A DNA stretch of 64,000 bases from Cytophaga sp. FL35 (GTDB lineage Bacteria; Bacteroidota; Bacteroidia; Flavobacteriales; Flavobacteriaceae), in assembly GCF_014349235.1 (NCBI RefSeq), contig NZ_JACSOH010000002.1:246884-310883 (forward strand), read 5' to 3'. Below the pieces are notes generated by a model, which saw only the letters and a program-made list of their open reading frames with translations, searched no databases and was not told where the DNA came from. Position numbers and translations under genes: made by a program. Positions 38,863-46,678 of the stretch are shown here, piece after piece. The number at the start of each line of letters is the position of its first letter. Position 1 is the stretch's first letter.

Positions 38863-39629
38863 TTCCATTTAAAGGCGAAGTAACGACAAGAACCTTCCCC
38901 AAGATTTTTAATGCCGTGTAAAGACCCTGATTTCGCCAAGTAAAAATCACCGGGGCCTGCCTGGTACGTTTTACCTGCAATGGTCATCTCGGTATTACCG
39001 GCCATCATTAAAATAATTTCCGTTTCAACGTGTGTATGTGGTTCGTGACTGGGGCCTAATTTATCCAGTTGGGTTACATGCATTTCGTAACGCTCGCACA
39101 TGGCTGTTTCCCTATCAAAATAGGGTACACCTCCCCCTCTAGAACTTGGCTTATAGGTAAGCGAATCGGCATTAATCATCAAAGAGCCTCCCGCTTTTGA
39201 ACCCCGCTCAATATTCATTGGCTTTTTAGATCGGTACCGAATCACATAATAGGTCAAATCGGTATCGCCCACGTTTTCCATTTGGTGCATCTGTTGGGGC
39301 ATTAGTAAAATAACGCCCTCAGGACCTAAAATTTTACTTTCGCCCTCAATGGTAATTTTCATGGTGCCTTCTCGTACTATAATACATTCCTCAATATCTT
39401 CATTTGCATGTGCAGGGCCCGGAGTTGCGCCCGGTTTCTGGGTGGTTGCATGCATTTCAATATATTCTAAATGTGGCGAAGTGCCCTCAAGAATGGCGCG
39501 ACCTTCCTTTAAATCAGATTTCTTGACCGGAAATTCATCCCACGTGTAAAGTCCTTCTTTTATAGGTTCCATTTGAGCGTTAAGTAATAGAGAAGTGAAC
39601 AAGACCACTCCTGTTAGCAAGTTTTTCAT
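38859..39629 (-). CDS. Secreted bicupin protein, possibly acting on uronate-derived sugars
   Basis: The 256-residue protein has a signal peptide (about residues 1-18, ending in L-N-A-Q) and two cupin domains. The first contains E-E-C-I-I-V-R-E-G-T-M-K and M-P-Q-Q-M-H-Q-M-E-N. The second contains the metal-binding pattern P-H-T-H-V-E-T-E-I-I-L and S-G-S-L-H-G-I-K-N, with three His and one Glu as likely ligands. Single-domain cupins (KdgF) linearise unsaturated uronates from pectin or alginate, and bicupins are frequent in pectin loci, but this longer exported type has no firmly assigned activity that I know of. It diverges from the GH28 gene across a 176-base region holding a LacI-type operator, so it may be co-regulated with pectin genes. 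Confidence 0.75.
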   Translation of the reverse strand: MKNLLTGVVLFTSLLLNAQMEPIKEGLYTWDEFPVKKSDLKEGRAILEGTSPHLEYIEMHATTQKPGATPGPAHANEDIEECIIVREGTMKITIEGESKILGPEGVILLMPQQMHQMENVGDTDLTYYVIRYRSKKPMNIERGSKAGGSLMINADSLTYKPSSRGGGVPYFDRETAMCERYEMHVTQLDKLGPSHEPHTHVETEIILMMAGNTEMTIAGKTYQAGPGDFYLAKSGSLHGIKNLGEGSCRYFAFKWN

Positions 39630-39763
39630 TTTAATAGTGTATAGTTGAAGTTGAGATTTCCATTACGGCGACATCAAACCAAGATAGTGAAAAAGAAGAT
39701 GTTAAGTACTATTTAAGCAAATAATGATGCTAAAATCCAACTTTTTAAGAAGGAAAAATGATT

Positions 39764-39771
39764 TACTTTTG
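39764..39771 (+). promoter_or_regulatory. Bacteroidota -7 promoter element upstream of the GH28-DUF1593 unit
   Basis: TACTTTTG matches the TAnnTTTG consensus exactly. It predicts transcription starting near 39778, immediately before the palindromic operator at 39781, which would place a bound repressor across the start site. The -33 region is only T-rich, without a clear TTTG. Confidence 0.55.
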
Positions 39772-39780
39772 TATTTTTAT

Positions 39781-39792
39781 GTAATCGATTAC
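39781..39792. promoter_or_regulatory. LacI-type operator (perfect palindrome) upstream of GH28
   Basis: GTAATCGATTAC is a perfect 12-base palindrome with the central CG typical of LacI-family operators. The same core plus flanking bases (21 identical positions, 39773-39793) recurs at 59137-59157 beside the SusC gene of the pectin locus. The LacI-family regulator encoded at 59406 is the obvious candidate to bind it. The site lies between the divergent bicupin and GH28 genes. Confidence 0.72.
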
Positions 39793-39805
39793 TTAAAGCA
39801 TTCTA

Positions 39806-41245
39806 ATGAAACTCAACTACCACAACTTACGACCCTTAATTTTACTCTTTATTATACTTTTGGCATCCTGTAAAGCAGAAAAGAAGAAACAAGAAGAGGA
39901 GGTTGTTAGTTTAGACAATTTTGCAAAGGCAGATTCCATTATCGCTTCTATTACCTTACCCACTTTCCCTGATAAAACATTTGATATTACTGAATTTGGT
40001 GCTGTTAATGATGGGAGCACAAATAATACAGATGCTATTAAAAAGGCCATTGAAGCCTGTAACCAAGCTGGAGGTGGAAAAGTGTTGGTACCCTCTGGCA
40101 AGTATCTAACAGGCCCTATCCACCTTTTAGACAATGTAAACCTTCATTTGTCCGAAGGTGCGGAAGTACTCTTTTCCACAGACAAAAGCCTTTACCTCCC
40201 TGCCGTACATACATCCTATGAAGGGGTTGAGCTAATGAACTATTCTCCCTTAGTTTATGCCTACAAGAAAAGGAACATTGCGGTTACCGGTAAAGGAACA
40301 TTTAATGGTCAAGCCAACGAGAGCAATTGGTGGCCATGGTGCGGAGCTGAACGTTATGGTCACAAAAAAGGAGAGGCTCAGCAAAGAGACGACCACAACT
40401 TGCCACGATTGAGAAAAATGAACGAAGATGCTGTACCCTATCAAGATCGTGTTTTTGGGGAAGGGCATCAATTACGCCCTGCGTTCTTTCAACCTTTTGG
40501 CTGCGAAAATGTATTGATACAAGGCGTGACTTTCACCAATGCCCCGTTCTGGGTAATGCACCCTATAAAATCAACGAATGTTACGGTAGATGGTGTCACC
40601 GTTAGTAGCCATGGACCCAATAATGACGGGTGTGACCCCGAATATTCTAAAAATGTGCATATAAAAAATTGCATTTTTGATACGGGTGACGATTGTATTG
40701 CCATCAAATCTGGCAGAAACGATGAGGGGCGCCGCGTTAACATTCCAAGTGAAAATATAGTGGTAGAAGATTGCCAAATGAAAGATGGCCATGGAGGAGT
40801 GGTTATGGGCAGTGAGATTTCCGCTGGGGTACGCAATGTATTTGTGAGAAACTGTCAAATGGATAGCCCTGAATTGGATAGGGCAATTCGCATAAAAACC
40901 AACACCCTAAGAGGTGGATTCGTAGAAAACATATTTGTCAAGGATATTAAAGTCGGGCAAGTAAAGGAGGCCGTATTGAAAATCAATACCTATTATGGTA
41001 TTTATGATAACCAAGAAGGCGAACATATACCGACCATACAGAACATCCATTTGGAAAACATCACGGTTGAAAAAGGTGGTAAATATGGCATTTTAGTTCA
41101 AGGAAGGGAGGAACGCCCGGTCAAAAATATTACTTTGAAAAACATAGAAATCAAAGGTGCGGAAAACCCTATGCTCGTTGAAAATTCAGAGCTCATTGGA
41201 TTTGAAAATGTTTTAATAAATGGTGAGAAAATAAATGCACAATAG
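39806..41245 (+). CDS. GH28 polygalacturonase-type lipoprotein
   Basis: The 479-residue protein has a lipoprotein signal peptide (L-L-A-S-C, Cys about 22) and a right-handed parallel beta-helix of family GH28. All canonical motif regions are present: N-N-D-G-C-D (272-277, catalytic Asp274), G-D-D (Asp295, Asp296), G-H-G (His329) and R-I-K (362-364). Family members hydrolyse alpha-1,4-galacturonosyl links of homogalacturonan or rhamnogalacturonan; endo versus exo action cannot be told from sequence. A charged E-K-K-K-Q-E-E-E linker follows the lipid anchor. It is followed 3 bases later by the DUF1593 gene and preceded by a promoter and LacI-type operator, so it is probably derepressed by pectin products. 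Confidence 0.93.
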   Translation: MKLNYHNLRPLILLFIILLASCKAEKKKQEEEVVSLDNFAKADSIIASITLPTFPDKTFDITEFGAVNDGSTNNTDAIKKAIEACNQAGGGKVLVPSGKYLTGPIHLLDNVNLHLSEGAEVLFSTDKSLYLPAVHTSYEGVELMNYSPLVYAYKKRNIAVTGKGTFNGQANESNWWPWCGAERYGHKKGEAQQRDDHNLPRLRKMNEDAVPYQDRVFGEGHQLRPAFFQPFGCENVLIQGVTFTNAPFWVMHPIKSTNVTVDGVTVSSHGPNNDGCDPEYSKNVHIKNCIFDTGDDCIAIKSGRNDEGRRVNIPSENIVVEDCQMKDGHGGVVMGSEISAGVRNVFVRNCQMDSPELDRAIRIKTNTLRGGFVENIFVKDIKVGQVKEAVLKINTYYGIYDNQEGEHIPTIQNIHLENITVEKGGKYGILVQGREERPVKNITLKNIEIKGAENPMLVENSELIGFENVLINGEKINAQ

Positions 41246-41248
41246 ACC

Positions 41249-42574
41249 ATGACACTACAAATCAAATACAGCCCTTCCTCTGAAGATTACAGCAAATCAA
41301 AAAATACTTTGTTTTTATTATTTTTAGTATGCCTAATGTGCGCTGGCGTTTATACGATGGAAGCTCAAGAAATTCGTCCCAGAATATTGATCAGCAGCGA
41401 TATTGGCGGTACCGACCCGGACGATTTTCAATCGATGATTCATTTACTGATGTATGCCAATGAGGTTTCCATAGAGGGGCTGGTTTCTTCTCCTTATGGA
41501 CCGGGGAGAAAAACGGATTTTTTGGATATCATCGACCTATATGAAAAAGACCTGCCCAAACTCAAGGAACATTCCGAAAGCTTTCCTCACCCGGATTCGC
41601 TGCGAAATATGACCAAACAAGGTGAAACAGAACTTGCTCCTTTTAAAGGATTCCGTGAGGCTACCGAAGGCTCGGATTGGATTATTAAATGTGCAAAAAA
41701 GGATGATGATCAACCGTTATGGGTATTGGTATGGGGCGGCTTGGAAGATGTGGCGCAAGCCTTACATGATGCCCCCGAAATAAAGGAAAGAATAAAAGTA
41801 TATTGGATCGGTGGGCCCAACAAAAAATGGGGTGCCTATGCTTATTCCTACATCGCTGAAAACCATCCGGATCTTTGGATAATAGAAGCCAATGCTACCT
41901 ATCGTGGTTGGTTTATGGACAAGGACTCAACTGAAGATATTAGCTCTAAAAATTTCTATAAAAACTATATCAAGGGCAAAGGCCATATGGGCGAAGACTT
42001 TGTGAATTACTACAACGGAGAAATAAAGATGGGAGACACACCTTCTTTGGCCTATATTCTGAACGGGGATCCCAATGACCCTACAGGTGAGAGCTGGGGC
42101 GGAAGTTTTGAACCCATTAATCGCAGTTCGAGAGCTGTTTTTAACGAAACAAGTGCGAAAACCGATACGATAGCTGCCTACGATATTATTGAATGGCACT
42201 TTAAAGGCCCTGAGAAGGAAGTTCCTCAAGATTCCGTTTGTTTTCAATTTGAAATTTGGGAACAAGTTTGGAATGGATACTATTTAGGCAATGGTACTTA
42301 TGGAGCTCGGTATTCACCAAAGAAGCCAGAATTGGGCACTTTTACAACCACAAGTAACATTCCTGAACTCGATGGTCTCACAGGTTCATACACCAGTATA
42401 ACGCCTTGGCCGCACAGACCTTCTAAAACCGATTTTCAACTGGGGTCCAACTGGTATGGTGATAAAAAGGACCCAGAGCAGTTTATCGATGCGCAACAGG
42501 GAGCCAAAACGGTAGCCAAACATCGGAAAGCTTTTTTAATGGACTGGGCCGAAAGGTGGAAGTGGTTGGAATAA
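41249..42574 (+). CDS. DUF1593 (Sde182-like, nucleoside hydrolase-like) secreted protein
   Basis: The 441-residue protein has an unusual start: a polar stretch of about 18 residues precedes a hydrophobic segment (about 20-37) that probably serves as a signal peptide. The mature part opens with P-R-I-L-I-S-S-D-I-G-G-T-D-P-D-D, an Asp-rich motif like the calcium site of nucleoside hydrolases. It continues with L-W-V-L-V-W-G-G and I-G-G-P-N-K-K-W blocks typical of DUF1593. Relatives were first noted as cellulose-binding proteins in Saccharophagus and recur in plant-polysaccharide loci. The Asp cluster suggests a glycosidase-like activity on an unknown linkage. It lies 3 bases after the GH28 gene in the same transcription unit and converges with the esterase gene 8 bases away. 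Confidence 0.82.
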   Translation: MTLQIKYSPSSEDYSKSKNTLFLLFLVCLMCAGVYTMEAQEIRPRILISSDIGGTDPDDFQSMIHLLMYANEVSIEGLVSSPYGPGRKTDFLDIIDLYEKDLPKLKEHSESFPHPDSLRNMTKQGETELAPFKGFREATEGSDWIIKCAKKDDDQPLWVLVWGGLEDVAQALHDAPEIKERIKVYWIGGPNKKWGAYAYSYIAENHPDLWIIEANATYRGWFMDKDSTEDISSKNFYKNYIKGKGHMGEDFVNYYNGEIKMGDTPSLAYILNGDPNDPTGESWGGSFEPINRSSRAVFNETSAKTDTIAAYDIIEWHFKGPEKEVPQDSVCFQFEIWEQVWNGYYLGNGTYGARYSPKKPELGTFTTTSNIPELDGLTGSYTSITPWPHRPSKTDFQLGSNWYGDKKDPEQFIDAQQGAKTVAKHRKAFLMDWAERWKWLE

Positions 42575-42582
42575 TGGCCTTC

Positions 42583-43566
42583 CTATTTCAAAACCTTTTT
42601 TAGAAAACTATCCACAGCCTGAACGGTAGGCTCAAACCATGGGTCGTACAATACAAAGGAGTGTGGGGCATCATCAAATGACACCACTTCGCTATAAATA
42701 TCATTTAAGAACAGCGCCTTTCGAAAATCATCCCTCCCGGCATGCATTCGCTCTACTGAACTATTTATAAATAACGTTGGCGGTGTATCTGAACTGGCAT
42801 AACCTAATGGGGATGCAGCTTCCCAAAGCATCGGATTCTCTTTCTTGGCATAACCAAACCAATAGGTTGCTGCTGAAGTACCATTGCTATCGTCACCTTC
42901 ACCACTTTCCGGATGCACGAAAGACAAAGTTCCATCCATATCAATGATGGCATTGACCGAGGTATTCACCTTTGTTGAATTTGCATGACCTTCAAACAAA
43001 GGCATATTTTGAGTAACTCCTAAAAAGGCAGCCAGTTCTCCTCCGGCAGAAAAACCTGCCACCGCAATTTTATCGGAATCAAAATCGAATTCTTGTGCTC
43101 TGGAGCGAACCCACCTTATAGTTTCCTTTAAATCATATACGGCTGCGGGAAATAAGGCTTCCGTAGATAATCGATACTCAGGGGTAAAACAAACATAGCC
43201 CAACCCGGCCAGCTTTTGGGCCATAGGATAATGTTGCGAACGGTCTCCAGACCTCCATCCGCCCCCATGGATAATAATAATGGACATTCCGTTTTTACTC
43301 TTCGAGTCGGCGGGTTGAAAAACATCTAACAAAAGCTTTCTATCGCCCATTTCCCGGTAGACAACATCTCTTTTTTCTTTAATACCTACATTCTTAATCT
43401 CTTTAACGACCGCAATTTGCGGATAGTTCTTTACATCGTTTTGATAGGCAGAAGAAGTGGTATACGAAGTATCTTTAATGCCCGTAACGCCCTTCATCGA
43501 TTGGCACCATCCGTTGTAAACAACAAGCAAAAAAAGAACAACCGGAACTAGTTTTTTTGGAATCAT
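42583..43566 (-). CDS. Secreted alpha/beta-hydrolase esterase of the pectin locus
   Basis: The 327-residue protein has a signal peptide (residues 1-21, ending in N-G-W-C-Q) and an alpha/beta-hydrolase fold of the hormone-sensitive lipase/BD-FAE-like type. The oxyanion H-G-G-G lies at 100-103, the nucleophile Ser173 in G-F-S-A-G-G, and the probable catalytic histidine in D-A-P-H-S-F near the C-terminus. It is the last gene of the long minus-strand pectin operon, 7 bases after a GH28 gene. A role in removing acetyl or methyl (possibly feruloyl) esters from pectin fragments is likely, but the leaving group cannot be read from the sequence. It complements the CE8 and CE12 esterases encoded upstream. 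Confidence 0.83.
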   Translation of the reverse strand: MIPKKLVPVVLFLLVVYNGWCQSMKGVTGIKDTSYTTSSAYQNDVKNYPQIAVVKEIKNVGIKEKRDVVYREMGDRKLLLDVFQPADSKSKNGMSIIIIHGGGWRSGDRSQHYPMAQKLAGLGYVCFTPEYRLSTEALFPAAVYDLKETIRWVRSRAQEFDFDSDKIAVAGFSAGGELAAFLGVTQNMPLFEGHANSTKVNTSVNAIIDMDGTLSFVHPESGEGDDSNGTSAATYWFGYAKKENPMLWEAASPLGYASSDTPPTLFINSSVERMHAGRDDFRKALFLNDIYSEVVSFDDAPHSFVLYDPWFEPTVQAVDSFLKKVLK

Positions 43567-43573
43567 TTTTCAG

Positions 43574-44935
43574 CTATTTGACTGAACTAGGGGTTCCCGC
43601 CTTTTCGCCGATAACCACTTCGTTCATACTCACATTTGTTGTATTGGTAAGGGTCAGGCCGTTGGTCGCCTTTTCAATCGTTATCTGGTCAAGAACCACA
43701 TTTTCTACTTTCTTGGTCGGAAAGCCCTCGATTACAATGCCCGTATTACTAGCGCTCTTGCAGTAGACTTTTTTGATGGTCACATCAGATATTTTAGAGG
43801 GATGTTCACCACTTCCCTCCCCATGATAATTGGCCGTCATAAAAATAGCGTCCTCCGTTTCACCTAAAGTTAGGTCAGAGATATAAATATTCTTTATATA
43901 CCCTCCCCTGTCGGAATTCGTCTTAAAATAAATTCCACGTTTTAAATAGCCACTGGCCTTATTGTTTTCTATAAAAACGTTTTTTACGCCAGCAGACATT
44001 TCACTTCCGATCACCACCGCATGCAAACCTTTAAAAAAGTTGTTTCGGGCGATAATATTTTCTGAAGGTATATGGCTGTTAGACCTTCCTTCTACGTCTC
44101 TACCCGCCTTGATGACGATATTATCATCGGCATTATTGAACTGTACATTTTCAATGAGAACATCACTGGCATATTCCAAATCTATACCATCATTGTTCTT
44201 ATTGTGGGCGTCATAGGAAATATTCCTCACCGTAATATTTTTAGATTTAAGAAAATGAACGCACCAGAAGGGGGCGTCTTCAAACTTGACGCCTTCTACC
44301 AATATATTTTCACAATTAAGAAATTGAATCAACTGAGGCCTTAAGAAATGCCCACTACCGAACGTTCGCTCTTTTACAGGAATTTGTTCATGGTTCATCT
44401 TCCTGCTAAGCTGTTTGTCCTCATTTTCTTTGGCTTTCCAGGTTGCCCACTCGCCATGACCTTCGCCATCGATAACGCCTTCCCCTGTTATAGAAATATT
44501 GGTTTTACCGTTGGCGTATACAAGCGGACTGTAATTATAGAGCATAGTACCTTCCCAGCTGGTTTCTACCACTGGCAAATAACTTTCGGGCCGGTCATTG
44601 AACCTGAGTACCGCTCCTTTTTCTAGATGTAAATTGATGTTGCTTTCTAAATGTATGGGACCGTTTAAAAGGTAAATACCCGATGGAACAACCAACTGCC
44701 CACCTTTTTTTCTGCTTAAATGCCTAATAGCTTTCTCAAACGCCTTTCTGCAATCAAAAACGCCATCACCTTTCGCCCCGAATTTGACCACTGAAACCGA
44801 ATAATCAGGAATTTTAGGTAATCGAATTCTTTTCTCAATGGCAGCAATGGCCGAATCTTTATCGATTTTAATTTGTGCCAACCCTATATTGGTGGTCAAA
44901 AAGAGTAAAAAGAATGTCAATAGACCGTTTCTCAT
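43574..44935 (-). CDS. GH28-family hydrolase with divergent active-site motifs
   Basis: The 453-residue protein has a signal peptide (ending in G-L-A-Q) and a GH28 beta-helix. The two catalytic Asp regions are preserved (N-N-D-G-I-D-L-E and N-A-D-D-N-I-V-I-K). However, the G-H-G motif reads G-L-H-A and the usual R-I-K motif reads Y-F-K, unlike the paralogue encoded at 39806. Such changes occur in GH28 subgroups that act on substrates other than plain homogalacturonan, for example rhamnogalacturonan or exo-acting enzymes, so specificity may differ. Its start overlaps the stop of the CE12 gene by 4 bases (ATGA), pointing to coupled translation. It is the eleventh gene of the minus-strand operon that begins with SusC. 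Confidence 0.88.
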   Translation of the reverse strand: MRNGLLTFFLLFLTTNIGLAQIKIDKDSAIAAIEKRIRLPKIPDYSVSVVKFGAKGDGVFDCRKAFEKAIRHLSRKKGGQLVVPSGIYLLNGPIHLESNINLHLEKGAVLRFNDRPESYLPVVETSWEGTMLYNYSPLVYANGKTNISITGEGVIDGEGHGEWATWKAKENEDKQLSRKMNHEQIPVKERTFGSGHFLRPQLIQFLNCENILVEGVKFEDAPFWCVHFLKSKNITVRNISYDAHNKNNDGIDLEYASDVLIENVQFNNADDNIVIKAGRDVEGRSNSHIPSENIIARNNFFKGLHAVVIGSEMSAGVKNVFIENNKASGYLKRGIYFKTNSDRGGYIKNIYISDLTLGETEDAIFMTANYHGEGSGEHPSKISDVTIKKVYCKSASNTGIVIEGFPTKKVENVVLDQITIEKATNGLTLTNTTNVSMNEVVIGEKAGTPSSVK

Positions 44936-45687
44936 TTTTGTAAAAAATTGGTAAGCGGAAGTTGTAACGATTGCATTTCTTCAATTGCCAAGCCGGCCAC
45001 CAATAATGCCCCTTTTTCAGAGAGATGGGTATTATCTGCAATACCTTCGGGATAATAAGGCTCTTCACCAGGTTTGAAATGTAGGTGTAATTTTTTTGAG
45101 TTCTCTGGGCCGTAACTCGTTTCGAGAACTTCCGTCAGATATTGCAAATCGATAAGCGGAACGCTCATTTCATCAGAAACCATTCTAGTTACAATTGGGT
45201 ATTCGCCGTGGGTATCAATCAGAGAACCGAACTCATTAAAATTCCTTCTTACGATACTGGTAAAAAGTATGGGAGTAGCTCCTTTTGCCCTGGTTTCCTT
45301 CACAAAGCGTATTAAATTATGCCTATATGTAGTATGTGGATTGGTAAACCTGCTGGAGTCTTTAAATTTCTGGTCGTTGTGCCCAAATTGGATAAACACA
45401 TAATCACCACTTTTTAAGGTGGTCAAAACAGAGTCCCACCTGTTCTCGGAAATAAAACTTTTGGAACTTCTGCCGTTAACAGCTCTATTATCGACCTTGA
45501 CCTCATCTGTAAAAAAAGTTTGCAGCACCTGGGCCCAACCATGTTCAGGGTTTTTTCCCGGTTCTTTCTTATCGGCCATCGTCGAGTCGCCAATACAATA
45601 CACAGTAACCTCTTGCGCATTGACCATTAGGCCCGCCATAAACATTATACCGGCCAAAACCGATTTTGACACTCTAAAATTTTTCAT
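44932..45687 (-). CDS. CE12 rhamnogalacturonan acetylesterase-like SGNH hydrolase
   Basis: The 251-residue protein has a signal peptide (about residues 1-24, ending in V-N-A-Q) and an SGNH hydrolase domain. The nucleophile Ser35 lies in C-I-G-D-S-T-M-A. The block II/III residues appear in the N-G-R-S-S-K-S-F and F-G-H-N-D-Q-K motifs, and the Asp218/His221 pair in I-A-D-N-T-H-L-S-E-K-G. This matches family CE12, which removes acetyl groups from rhamnogalacturonan or homogalacturonan backbones. Its start overlaps the pectinesterase gene by 14 bases and its stop overlaps the GH28 gene by 4, so three pectin-tailoring enzymes are produced from one tightly packed message. Confidence 0.92.
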   Translation of the reverse strand: MKNFRVSKSVLAGIMFMAGLMVNAQEVTVYCIGDSTMADKKEPGKNPEHGWAQVLQTFFTDEVKVDNRAVNGRSSKSFISENRWDSVLTTLKSGDYVFIQFGHNDQKFKDSSRFTNPHTTYRHNLIRFVKETRAKGATPILFTSIVRRNFNEFGSLIDTHGEYPIVTRMVSDEMSVPLIDLQYLTEVLETSYGPENSKKLHLHFKPGEEPYYPEGIADNTHLSEKGALLVAGLAIEEMQSLQLPLTNFLQK

Positions 45688-46678
45688 ACCACGAAGGGTG
45701 TTTCTCGTTTCCTAAAATATTTTCGATTGTATATTCAGACGCCTCGGCAGCGGTTAATTGCTTGGCCCAAGCTACTCGCTCCTTTGGATTAAAACCTGGG
45801 CCGTTACACTCGTATTCGGCATAAAGAGCTTCCTTTTCAGCTTCTTTATTGGACCAATTATCCCATCCTTTTGGCAATATATGGTCACCCATCGAACATT
45901 GTATAAAAACGGTCTTGGCGTAGGTACGCCAAGGTCGACCAAGATATACTTCATTCGCTTCTTCAGCGGCGGTCAAATTACAGTTTTTAAATACATAACC
46001 GAAAGGTTCACCTTTAGGCGTAGAAGCCGCCGTGATAAAAGAATTTGATTTACTGTGGATGGTACAATCTTGAAACAACACCGTTGCCTGACCAAAAATA
46101 AAATCCGTAGTACCTTCTATGTAGCAATTTTTGAAGTACTGCTGAAAACCTTCACCTGTAACATACAGCGTATCCTGATTTCCAGTAATGGTACAGTTTT
46201 CAACCAACACTCGATCAGCATTCACTGCCAGCGCCACCGCTTGGCCTACTTCACCTGCCGTATTTTCTATGGTAAGGTTCACCGCATAAAAATCATTGCC
46301 CTGAACCAAAACCGTTGGGGTATGAAAGGTGCTATTTCTACCCAAATTCAGTTTATCGAAATAATCGTCATAGGTAATTATGGTCTTTTCGCGGTCTTCA
46401 CCAATAAGGCTCATGCGATTGTTCCATTCATAAACTTCAATCTTCTCTCGATAAATCCCGTTTTTTATTTTGATGATCACCCTTTTATCAGGGAAGCCTT
46501 TGGCGCTATTGATTGCTTCTTGAATCGACGTAAAATCTCCGGACCCATCTTGGGCCACGGTCATATTATAGATGTCTACTTTTTTCTCGGTATTATTCTG
46601 GGCGGTAACATCCAAGCTGAGAACAAGAAACAGGAAGCAAAATAGGCTACATGCAATAGATTTCATGAAACTGTTCAT
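45674..46678 (-). CDS. CE8 pectinesterase
   Basis: The 334-residue protein has a signal peptide (about residues 1-27) followed by the right-handed beta-helix of pectin methylesterases. Family signatures are V-A-Q-D-G-S-G-D-F near 41, Q-A-V-A-L with Gln146, and G-N-Q-D-T-L-Y with acid Asp169. The nucleophile Asp192 lies in G-T-T-D-F-I-F-G, and G-R-P-W-R supplies the substrate-binding Arg248. It removes methyl esters from homogalacturonan, exposing it to GH28 enzymes. The gene overlaps both neighbours: its start lies in the last 4 bases of kdgD and its end overlaps the CE12 gene. No extra domain is attached. Confidence 0.96.
   Translation of the reverse strand: MNSFMKSIACSLFCFLFLVLSLDVTAQNNTEKKVDIYNMTVAQDGSGDFTSIQEAINSAKGFPDKRVIIKIKNGIYREKIEVYEWNNRMSLIGEDREKTIITYDDYFDKLNLGRNSTFHTPTVLVQGNDFYAVNLTIENTAGEVGQAVALAVNADRVLVENCTITGNQDTLYVTGEGFQQYFKNCYIEGTTDFIFGQATVLFQDCTIHSKSNSFITAASTPKGEPFGYVFKNCNLTAAEEANEVYLGRPWRTYAKTVFIQCSMGDHILPKGWDNWSNKEAEKEALYAEYECNGPGFNPKERVAWAKQLTAAEASEYTIENILGNEKHPSWYEKF

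Noticed and set aside
43160..43180. A TAATCGAT sequence resembling half of the operator
   Set aside because: It is inside the coding sequence of the alpha/beta-hydrolase and has no symmetrical second half.
46055..46645. A 196-codon open frame antisense to the pectinesterase gene
   Set aside because: It is antisense to a gene with all catalytic residues of CE8, and its translation shows no family pattern.
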